From NCBI GenBank assembly GCA_021613535.1, contig CP075492.1:2170001-2234000 (forward strand): DNA of 64,000 nucleotides. Reading direction: 5' to 3'. Both the position numbers and the translations under genes were made by a program. The DNA comes from Adineta vaga. Lineage: Eukaryota; Rotifera. Under the pieces are notes generated by a model. That model had not been told where the DNA came from, did no database searches, and was given only the letters and a program-made list of their open reading frames with translations. This document shows, one piece after another, positions 12,458 through 21,822 of this stretch. The stretch's first letter is position 1. Each line of letters begins with the position of its first letter.

Positions 12458-12464
12458 TTTCGTG

Positions 12465-12480
12465 GGGTCCAGGTGGACCC
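12465..12480. repeat. Subterminal palindrome of the piggyBac element
   Basis: GGGTCCAGGTGGACCC, 18 bp inside the left end. The same 16-mer in reverse complement is 43 bp inside the right end (21109-21124), and a variant, GGGTCCGCTCGGACCC, is at 12622-12637. Confidence 0.85.
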
Positions 12481-14520
12481 ACTTTGCATTTTTCTAATCC
12501 ATTCTGCGCAATTGTATGCTAATTAGAATTAGTTGTTTTTTGTAATCTCTAGTCTTTGGATGACCTATAATATCTGCATGAGAAATCACATATATATCTT
12601 TTAGAAAAAAAATATAGATATGGGTCCGCTCGGACCCCAGGACACTAATTGTGCTATATATACAATTTTGTGGTTTATTATACCTATTTCGCGTTGTATA
12701 TTGATTAATTTTTAGAATAAGTAAACTATGAGTCGTATATATGTCTATCTCTTGTATCAGTGACTAATATTTTCTTGATTTTGTGATACGATTTTATTTT
12801 TTCTCGATAAAAAGCAATTTTATGTAATAGAATATTTTTGTTAGTTCGTATCAGTCCTCTAATGTCCCTACGATCATGATAATATAAAAGTCTACAAATA
12901 TACAACTGATATACTATTATTTTTGCGACACGATATAGTTCAACGTATTGAAATACACTTGTATTGAAAGTCTCTATTCGATTATACTAGTGTATTTCTA
13001 CTGATATTATATCGCATGTTATTGAAACGTGTCCGACGAATTTATCCTTTCTAACATATATTTATGGATTTATCCTTTGTTATGATTTTACCATATATGT
13101 TTTCTTTCGTCTTTTTTCCTTTCTGTTCTTCCTCTCTATGTCTGTTTTTACCTCTTTGTTTCTGCTTTTTATCATAGATTAAACTTTTCACTCACAAATT
13201 CGACAAGATTTATACACAACATGAATGATACACAAAAATCAAATCTAAAACGAATTAGGGATCTTTTGCTTTATGATGAAAACGAAAACGATTACATTAC
13301 TAGTCAAGATTCCGATTCAGACAGTGATTATGATTATGTTCCTGTTGAATCAGATGATACATCTGCAAGTGAACATGTTTCACAAGAATCTGCAGCATCA
13401 AATGATGATGATGATGATCAAGCCAATGTTTATACAGTTGATCAACCGGAAAAATTAGAAAAAGCCGGCATCACATGGTCAATTCATACAAATCCAACAA
13501 AAGGACGAATACCAGCTTATAATATAATGAAAAAGAAATCTGGCTCGATCACTAATGTACAAACGATTCTAAATTCATTTAAGCTATTCTTGACTGATGA
13601 AATACTTGATGAGATTGTTATACAGACGAATTATTATGCTGAGCAATGTTTTGATCAAAATAAAAAGTTAAAGGCAGAATCTCATTCTTCAACACTCAAA
13701 TCAAGTAAATGGAAATCGTTAGATCGTGTCGAATTAGAATCATTCATTGGATTGTTAATACGCTCCGGCGTACATCGAAGCAACCATGAGTCTCTGAGTG
13801 AATTATGGGACATCAGTCAAAGTTGCCCACTATACCGTGCAACAATGTCCCTACAACGTTTTCGACAGTTGCTACAATTCATCCGATTCGATAATCGTCA
13901 TACTCAAGATAAAACCGATCGTTTGTCGTCGATCAGACATGTGTTTGAACTTTTCGTGAAGCAACTTCCCAAACATTTTATACCTGGTGAAAATTTAACA
14001 GTAGATGTGCAGTTGGTACCATTTCGAGGTCGTTGCTGTTTCGTACAATATATTCCTAATAAGCCGGCGAATTATGGTCTTAAATTTTGGTTATTATGTG
14101 ATGTGGACAGCCGCTACGTGTTGTCTATCGACCTTTATACTGGAAAAAAAAACAACACTATTCAAAAGAATCTTGCAACTAATGTTGTACTTCATTTGAT
14201 TGATCAATTACCAGATAATGTAAAACAGGGTCGTACTGTTACATATGATCGTTATTTTACAGATATCAAATTATCTGAAGCTTTATTAGATCGAAAAATG
14301 ACATCTATTGGTGTCGTCGATTATCGACGTGCATTTTTACCTAATGAATTAAAAGTATGCCGGAAAGATTTATTTTCATCATGGTTTTATTTTTCAAATT
14401 CTCATATGCTTTTATCATACCAAGCAAAGGAAAAGAAAAAGCCAATCATACTTCTATCTTCTTTACATACATGTGCTGAAACATTTGATGATGATAAACC
14501 TAGTGGGATAGGGCAAACTT

Positions 14521-14706
14521 GAAGTGGAAAAGTACAGCAAAGTACAAAAGTAGTTCAAAGTATTCGGAAGTAGCTCCAAGTATAGGAAAGTAGCTCAAAG
14601 TAGCGCAAAGTACTTGGAAGTACGACGAAGTACTTCAAATTACAGCAAAATTACGTCCAAGTACTTCAAAATTACGCGAAAGTACTTTAAAGTAGCATCA
14701 AGTACT
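14521..14706. repeat. AAGTAC-type subterminal array, left
   Basis: About 15 loosely spaced 11-13-bp units of the form (C)AAAGTACTT or AAAGTAGCTC. The core AAGTACTT is itself palindromic. It probably serves as a cluster of transposase-binding sites. Confidence 0.8.
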
Positions 14707-14840
14707 TAATATGTATTTTGATATCTAGATTCACATGGAAACAAAATTAAATGACATGGGAAAAATTTAAAAGATTGCTTTATTCACTTCAAAATGAGAA
14801 TAATCTCGAGCAAAACATTAAAAATAGAGGAATAAATTTG

Positions 14841-17580
14841 CTAATTGTTAGTAGATGTCTGTTGCATGACACGGGATAAACGATCACTTGATAATTTGGT
14901 TATCTGGTTCGATTGCATCCAGCATGCCGATTGTTTGTGAAGATATTTAATGTTGTTATTGATTTTGACCTTGAAATATGACTCTCTTAAGGCTGGATTA
15001 ATATCATCCACTATTCTTATTCCATTAAAATCAGATTTTGTTGAATTTAATATATCAACATCATCATCATCATCAATTAGAGTATCGTTTTGAAGATCAA
15101 ATAGAGCTTCATTAGTAGATTGATCTAGTGGATCATTTATAAGATCATTATCATCATTTTCTTCATCCAATCCAAACTCTTCATCGATATTATTTTCTGA
15201 TCGGAAAGAATAATTAATCATTCTTGAATTTTTCTGCAGTAAATCAAAGATATAGCAACTCAAATCATCCAAAGAATTTATCTTATATTGCGTTAACGTA
15301 TCTAACATTTTTGAATGTTTAACAAGATCAATTGCTTGATTATATGCAGCTAATATTAATTGTTGAACATCTAATGTATCAATATCGTTCAATTGATGTA
15401 ATGATGCTAAAGAATGTTCACGTCTTTGTTTGTGATGCACAGGAAAGGATAAATCTTTTTCTGTTGCATTATATTTCAATTGATTTAGTATTGATAGTTT
15501 TTGTGAACGTCGAATAAAATCTTTTACAGTAAAGTTAACTATTGTTGACGACATACTGCTTAACGATCTTGCATCTCTAAATAATGATTCACAGGGTTGT
15601 GAACTGAATAAATGTATATTGATTAATGCTTGTTTTGGCAATTGTTGTTGTTTTACCAGTAGAACCATATATGGCAAATGATGTGCATTTAGTTCAACAG
15701 ACATGTATGCTGGTCTAGTAATAAAATACTCATTAATTTTATTTTTTCTTTCGTTTGTTGTTTGGCTGGTTCTTGATGGCTTTAAATTCGATGAATTTGC
15801 TAGCGAGTACCACCATAATCGACAAACAAACACAACACACCATGCTGATTTAACACCTAAATACATACAAATTGACAAGGATTAATAAGTTTGAGTTTTT
15901 TTATTTTCAAACTCTAAAAATGAACTCACGTTCTTGAATACTTGTTGATTTATCAATATATGCTTTTACTATCATTTTTAGCAATGTTAAATAAACAACT
16001 GTTCCATTTGAATCGACATCGTTCTTAAGCAGATTTATTACATCGTCTGATATTAATTTAATGCATGAACTATAATTTTGACGATCTTTCGGATTAATAT
16101 CACTCATCGTCAAACCATGATCAATTTTTGTGTAATTATCATTATTGATCAATCGCTTCAAATGTCCCATACTAATTTTATCATTACCAAAACATAAATT
16201 CGCTGTTGATGATAACAATCTATTTCTCCATTTCGTTACAAGATGAACTGGATCTTGAAAAAATAAGAAAAGTTGATTTTTGTTAAGAAAAAACCATGTC
16301 CAATCATCTGGTATGTCTATTTGAAATACATGTTGATGCTTGTCTAATTTGAAATTTGGTAACGATGCAAAGAAATTACTTGCAAGTCGCATAGCACTGA
16401 CATATTTATTATCTGCATCTATTCACAATATACATATATTTTAGAAAAAGATAGACAAGATAAACTTTACCCGTTGAGAAGCCTATAATACGCACGCCTT
16501 TAGCTAAACAGTTTTCAAATATATACATCCATCGTCGTAAAATATCCATAGTGGTAAACTTATTATCAACACCGTAGGCAGATAATAAAAATGGCTTTGG
16601 AAAATTTATTGGATCATTATCTGTTGATATACTTTGGAACATATGTACATTCAATAATCGTGCTGTTTCATTTGTATCATAGATCGCTTTTAAATCCTCA
16701 TATGTATCAGCCTGATAATATTTCGTTAATGGAATACCATCAACAATTCGTGTTGAAAAACCGATAAACGAGTTTGTTGACGAATCATATTCGACTTTAG
16801 GAATGACACCTGTAGTGTCTTCAGAGCAGAACCCAAAACCTGATTGAAACTGTCGAAGTGAATCGAATCTAAATTCTGCTTCATTTAAAGTCATATTTGA
16901 TTTGCTTATTAAATCACTGATTATTGATAGATGTGGTATAGCACCAGGCATATTTAAACGAACAAACTCATAACATTGTTTACCACCAAGGATATATAAA
17001 CACATTGCGAACTTTTTTACGGATTCGGAATATCTGAAATGATTTGAAGGTTTTGCAAGATTAAATACTAAATTATCGACGAATGACATCAAAAATTTAT
17101 CTGTCATATTGTTATCTTGTAATTCATTTAGCTGATACCATTTAATTAACGATTTTAAAAGTGGATGTTTGTCAATAAAACTATCAGTTACATATTTGCT
17201 TTGATTTTCATTATTATCATTCAATGTTACTTTTTCTTCTTCTTCTTGTTTTAATTTTTGTTTTAGTATTCTGATTAAATATGATAAATCAGTTTGAATA
17301 CCAGGTTTAACAATATATAAACCACTTTTAGATTTAAAACAAGATTCAGCTTTAATAATATCTGTTTCTGTTGATTTAATTTGAAAAAAGGCGAACACAT
17401 CAGGCGTAGCTAATAGTTTTCTCGCCGAATTGATTAATTGTATTTTTAAAATATGGCATAAAGAATCACCTGTTAGTGATTTGACAATTGAAAAAAATCA
17501 TCATCTACACGTGAAAAAACATCATTTGGTAGAACTGATGCATCAATAAATGAATCATTATTGAATAAGTTCGACTTCAT
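14841..17580 (-). pseudogene. Transposase-like protein of the nested element, frameshifted
   Basis: Exons are 17580-16471, 16418-15930 and 15856-14841, with 52-bp and 73-bp phase-1 introns. The joins give the segments GFSTDADNKYVSAMRLAS and IQERVKSAWCVVFVCRLWWY. Hallmarks are an acidic pair in CSEDTTG, the Asp-rich STDADNKY turn, QDPVHLVTKWRNRLL, NAHHLPYM and a C-terminal LFSSQPCESLFRDARS block. I recall similar proteins across aquatic invertebrates; an RNase-H-like transposase is inferred, not proven. The frame breaks at a run of seven A (17491-17497; T on the coding strand). One base is missing compared with the frame supported by the plus-strand paralogue (DFFQFIKSTLGE versus DFF-S-IVKSLTGD). 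About 870 residues would be encoded without the lesion. Confidence 0.75.
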
Positions 17581-18698
17581 TTCGTACAATAAGCTTCTGT
17601 GAATACCTAAAACATTTACCACAATGGATATAAGAATGAAAAGATTTCAGAGAAAAACATTACTATTGAAAAAATTAAGATGTGATTGTAATTATTTTTT
17701 TTGTTCAATTATTTTTAAACAGTTTTTTAATAATTATATTGAGATAGTGATAGAATCAACTCGAGTTTGATTAGAAAATTAATCTGAAAGCAGATTATAA
17801 TATTTAATATTAAAAAAATTATATCAGTGAATCGTTCGACAATCCAAAAGAAGAGATGATCAAGAATAGCTGTTATTCGATGAATACTGCTATGTATTTA
17901 GTAAAACAAGAAAATAAAATTATTAAATACATCTGAATATATTGTTCAACTCTTCATTTATTTTTATTTTCAAAAAATATGTTTTTTTTATAAGATAATA
18001 AATAAGTAAAAAACGATATTGAATGAGTATCCATATGTGAAAGTAACATAAGTGAAAAGTTGATAGAACATGAGAACAACAACAAAATGATGAAAATATG
18101 TATCAACCAAATATGTTTCAAGAAATTTTTTTATTAAAAATACTAGTTTAATAGAAAAATAAAAATTGATGTTTGTAAATAAGTATTAGAGGAGTTATCT
18201 CAAACCGCGTTAATAACAATAAGTTGAATGTTTATACGACTACATTGAAGAAGCATTCCTGATGAAAATACGCTTCATAACATAAGAATAATGTACACCA
18301 AACTTTAGCTGCATTATAATATACTCGACAAAACTATTCCCAAATTTTTAATTGTTGAAAAAAAAATAATCTCTAATCTATTAATATAGTTGAAAAGAAT
18401 TCATTGATGATCACTAAATTCCTTCGTACTAAATTTGTTTTGCAGATGTCACTGCTTCATGAAAACAACTAGAAATTCACTCTGAAGTAAAAAAATGTAA
18501 ATAAACTAGTCAACCGTGGTTGGTTAATTGTATTAAGCAATCGATCGTTTTATCTTTGTTGGCTTAATTTAAACAATTCAGATACTGTTAGATCATTTGT
18601 GTGTAGTTATATTTTCAAAAAGTATTTTCAATGTTCAAATATTAATTGTTGAATTTACTTATGTTTTTCTTGAAATTTAATTTTAGAAGATTTTCGAT

Positions 18699-19664
18699 AT
18701 GCCGACGTCTTATGATTTCGATTATTTACCAGAAAATGTATTAGCATTATCCGGTTATGATTTCTTTCAATTTATAAAGTCTACTTTAGGAGAACCAGAA
18801 GCTAATCTATTACAAAAGATATCTGTCAAAACAACATCGTCTTTATTACTTACTGAAAATCCATTTGATATTTTTAATTGCGATATAGATGATGACGAAT
18901 TGACCACATTAAAGAATCAATTATCGTTCAAATTAAAAAATGATAAATATATGATCAAACCTGGTGTTATTGCAGGCTTTCGCTCGCTAAATGATGCTTT
19001 AAAAAGACGAGTTGATGAACAAGCAACAAAATCTAAAAGAAAAAAAAAACAACAATCACAACAATTATCTCATACAAACTCATCATTTATATGTTCATTA
19101 CCGTCGACATCACCACCATCAGCACCAACACAATCAGTACCTCATCGATTTTCATTAGCTGAACATAGAGCACATATTGTTAAATTAATAGAAAAATGGT
19201 GCTCAGATAATAAAGAAAACTTTGGTTTAGAAATTTTCACTTTAGAAGAAGATGTTGATTTTAATTTATTTATTGATTCAGATGGAGATGCTGATGTAAA
19301 AGCAAATATTAAATGTAAATGTAATAAATTAATTTCATTAGGCAAAAATGATAATAGAATTCAAGTATCTAATTATTATAAGCATTTGCAGTCAAATGGT
19401 TGTGATTATATGAAAAATATTAAAAAAGCTGCAAAAGATGCACAATTAGAACAACAGCAGCAGCAATCATCATCATGTATTATATTGTCGTCACATTTAT
19501 CAAATGCACCAGTAATACAAGATGATGTTTCACCGCTTACAACACAAGCAACGGCTAATACTGATTCTAAAACATTAACAAATCAACATTCATCCGGTGG
19601 TGGTAAACGTCGTTTAGCATCACAATCGCAAAAAGATATTTCGACAAAAAGACGTCGGACATGA
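18699..19664 (+). CDS. Accessory protein of the nested transposon (321 aa)
   Basis: Residues ~8-100 resemble the N-terminus of the minus-strand transposase (YDFFQFIKSTLGE; YMIKPGVIAGFRSLNDAL versus YIVKPGIQTDL). So does HRAHIVKLIEKW, near residue 155. It then diverges. It carries a compact Cys/His cluster (IKCKCNKLISLG...YYKHLQSNGC, ~205-235) like a single zinc finger, and ends in a Ser/Gln/Lys-rich tail with KRRLASQSQKD and KRRRT. The catalytic half is missing. It could be a DNA-binding partner or repressor made from the same ancestral gene. A likely leader-intron acceptor (TTTTAG) lies about 12 bp before the ATG. Confidence 0.7.
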   Translation: MPTSYDFDYLPENVLALSGYDFFQFIKSTLGEPEANLLQKISVKTTSSLLLTENPFDIFNCDIDDDELTTLKNQLSFKLKNDKYMIKPGVIAGFRSLNDALKRRVDEQATKSKRKKKQQSQQLSHTNSSFICSLPSTSPPSAPTQSVPHRFSLAEHRAHIVKLIEKWCSDNKENFGLEIFTLEEDVDFNLFIDSDGDADVKANIKCKCNKLISLGKNDNRIQVSNYYKHLQSNGCDYMKNIKKAAKDAQLEQQQQQSSSCIILSSHLSNAPVIQDDVSPLTTQATANTDSKTLTNQHSSGGGKRRLASQSQKDISTKRRRT

Positions 19665-19889
19665 ATTTTCTTCTCTTTTTAATTCGTACTTTAATTCACA
19701 TGTGATCACTGTTTTATTCGTTTTTTAAATAAACCATGGAAATGGAAATACTTCTGAAATAATACCGTTTCTGTCACTTTTTCTCACATATATTTTATTG
19801 TTCATATCATATTATGGATTGCCAAAAACAAGATAATCATTATCTGTTATCCACAATTAATATTTACAGTCATATTGAGCCATTTTAGA

Positions 19890-20072
19890 TGCGTAAGTAC
19901 TTCAAAGTATCGAAAGTACTTGAAGTAGCGTAAAGTAGCTTAAAGTAGGTACAAGTAATGAAAAGTAGCTCAAAGTACTTTAAAAGTCCTGTGAAGTAGT
20001 TAAAAATAGCCTGAAGTACTTTAAAATTACGTCAAAGTACTTCAAAGTAGCATAAAGTACTTCAAGTACAAA
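19890..20072. repeat. AAGTAC-type subterminal array, right
   Basis: Same units as 14521-14706 and in the same orientation (AAAGTAGCTCAAAGTAC occurs in both), so the arrays are direct although the outer ends are inverted. Confidence 0.8.
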
Positions 20073-20499
20073 AGTCTGCTCTTCCCCCCTTGTGATAAAC
20101 ACTTACCATGCGCAATTCATGATTATAATCAAACAAAATTTGGTGTCGATATTGTAGACCAATGTGTTGGAACTTATACAATACGTCGAATTACTCGAAG
20201 ATGGCCGTTGATGGTTTTTTACAACATGATCGATATAGCCGCAATTAATAGTATGACTATTTGGTTGTCTCAGAATCCTGAATGGAACAGAAGAAAAACA
20301 AATACTCGTCGCATATACTTATCACATCTCAGTACCGCTTTAACTGCATCACACAATCAACGTCGTAGTCAAATATCTCGTCTGATGCCGAAAGTCAAAC
20401 TTGCACTTTTGTCTCTAGGTTATCAAGTTCCATCAGGTTCTATCAATGATCTCGGTGTGAATACTCATTCAAATCGTACTAAGCGCAGATGTTATCTAT

Positions 20500-20722
20500 T
20501 GTGACGAGAACAATATCATTCTATCGGTCATATTACCGTTTGACTTCTCGGTTCATTCTTTCGTTCTTATCTTCGCTTCATTGGTCTGTATGTACATTTC
20601 TCTTCCTCTCTCTATATAAGCGTGTGTCTTATTGTGAAGTAGGGACATTCTGGTCATGTAGAGTAGTCAATAAACATCATACCGTGAGAGGCGGTTAGCT
20701 ACTCAACCAGTTTGTCATTACA
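20500..20722 (+). mobile_element. Solo LTR (223 bp) inside the piggyBac transposase gene
   Basis: It starts TGTGACGAG and ends GTCATTACA, the TG...CA form of LTRs. It is flanked by TCTAT at 20495-20499 and 20723-20727, a 5-bp target duplication. Inside are a TATA-like CTATATAAG near 20610 and AATAAA near 20670, in the order expected for U3 and R. No internal retroelement genes are present, so recombination between two LTRs has removed the body. Confidence 0.85.
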
Positions 20723-21108
20723 TCTATGTCCAGCAAAACCTGGTCGAAAAGTTCGACAAACATGCAACAATTGTGAAGAAAACGTTTGTCTTTCGCACTC
20801 CAATAGCGTCACAATTGTCACTTGTCGTACATGTGAGAAAAAGAATTAAAGGAAAATTAGGAACTTCTCAGAGCTAATCAAATATAAAGAAATTTATTGC
20901 TCTGATTAGATGTCTTCATCTTTCCACTTGTTTTACGTTTAATAAAAGAAGAAGAAAAGATAAATATAAAAACTAACGTACTATTCTTTTAACGAAAATC
21001 CCACAAGCTAATACATGAGGAATACCCACTATATAGAGAAGAAGACTTCGAGAAATAATACACGTCTACATACAATAAAAAGTATGATTTTCTAAGTTTT
21101 TAATGAGT

Positions 21109-21124
21109 GGGTCCACCTGGACCC
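21109..21124. repeat. Right subterminal palindrome of the piggyBac element
   Basis: GGGTCCACCTGGACCC, the exact reverse complement of 12465-12480. Confidence 0.85.
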
Positions 21125-21156
21125 CAGCATACTGTTGAAGTCATAAAATGAGGACG

Positions 21157-21167
21157 GTAACGGAGAG
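21157..21167 (-). repeat. piggyBac right terminal inverted repeat
   Basis: GTAACGGAGAG followed directly by TTAA (21168-21171). Confidence 0.92.
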
Positions 21168-21171
21168 TTAA

Positions 21172-21822
21172 TAAATAATAGTAAATATGAAATTGTTTTC
21201 CATGTTTATATTAGATGTTTTCGTTTGGTAAAAACCAAATGAGTGTAAAACTATAATTTCGTTGGACATGCTTATCATTCGCGTACTTAAGATAACATAT
21301 TATATATCCTCCCAATGTGGTCAACAATCAAAATATGGATGCAATGAAATATTAGTCATAGATTACAATATGGTTACTTTTCATGTATGTAAATAAAAGG
21401 TAACTTTATTTTGTAACATTATACAAAAACGATATGATCGTCACTCAAAAAAAAAATAGCTTAATGAGTCGATTTAGGAATAAGACTTTGATTTTATTTT
21501 TCTGTGTCAATATACTATAAGAAGGAAATACCTTTTTTTTCGTTAATCTCATCAGAAAGCGCAGTCGATGATTGCACAATCTGTTTAAATAGTTTAGTAT
21601 CAAATGCACCGCATTTAACATTATCATGTAATCAAAAATTTCATTTTGATTGTTGTTTTTCAATCGATTAAATATATTCTTTTACTCATTTATTTGCAAT
21701 TGAATATTTTCCTTATAATCATGGCGGTACTATCATTCTGTAAAAATGACAGCATCAAGAAGAAGGCAACGAAGAGAAAGAGAAGCGAGCAAACTAACAA
21801 AAAAAAAACAATTTTCTTAAGA
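21172..21822. other. Intergenic, nothing recognised
   Basis: AT-rich spacer between the piggyBac right end and the stop codon of receptor B. Short open frames here are not convincing. Confidence 0.5.

Larger units (their letters stand above)
14500..20092. mobile_element. DNA transposon with 8-bp target duplication, two divergent genes
   Basis: The 8-mer TGATAAAC is duplicated at 14492-14499 and 20093-20100. Removing the insert restores the piggyBac codon series Asp-Asp-Asp-Lys-His. The ends form imperfect inverted repeats: 15 of 21 bases agree between CTAGTGGGATAGGGCAAACTT and the complement of the right end. Inside each end is a ~190-bp array of AAAGTAC/AAAGTAG units. The cargo is a three-exon transposase-like gene on the minus strand and a smaller related gene on the plus strand. 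An 8-bp duplication fits hAT, P-type or several minor superfamilies. I could not place it. Confidence 0.88.
13221..20849 (+). pseudogene. piggyBac-like transposase, split by two insertions
   Basis: Coding segments are 13221-14499, 20101-20499 and 20728-20849. They join in frame once the inserts and one copy of each target duplication are removed, giving 599 codons. The N-terminus is acidic (Asp/Ser-rich, ~1-75). The catalytic region has VDVQLVPFRGRC (first Asp), TYDRYFTDIKL (second Asp) and KFGVDIVDQ (third Asp), all retained. The usual DE pair at the first site reads DV. The tail is a Cys-rich C-terminal finger (CPAKPG...CNNCEENVCLSHS...CRTCEKK) like those that bind piggyBac ends. As it stands, translation stops at 14522 after 433 residues, so the transposase is inactive in this copy. 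No frameshift or extra stop was seen, implying the insertions are recent. Confidence 0.9.
12447..21167 (+). mobile_element. piggyBac-like DNA transposon with two nested insertions
   Basis: TTAA flanks both ends (12443-12446 and 21168-21171), the hallmark piggyBac target. The 11-bp terminal inverted repeats CTCTCCGTTAC match perfectly. Just inside both ends is the 16-bp palindrome GGGTCCAGGTGGACCC (12465-12480; 21109-21124), probably a transposase-binding site. A third variant is at 12622-12637. The element carries one transposase gene on the plus strand, now interrupted by a 5.6-kb DNA transposon and a solo LTR. It sits immediately upstream of the TRAF-type gene. Confidence 0.92.

Noticed and set aside
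14521-14706. CRISPR-like array from regular AAGTAC units
   Set aside because: Units are 11-13 bp with no unique spacers and occur at both ends of a transposon in an animal genome.
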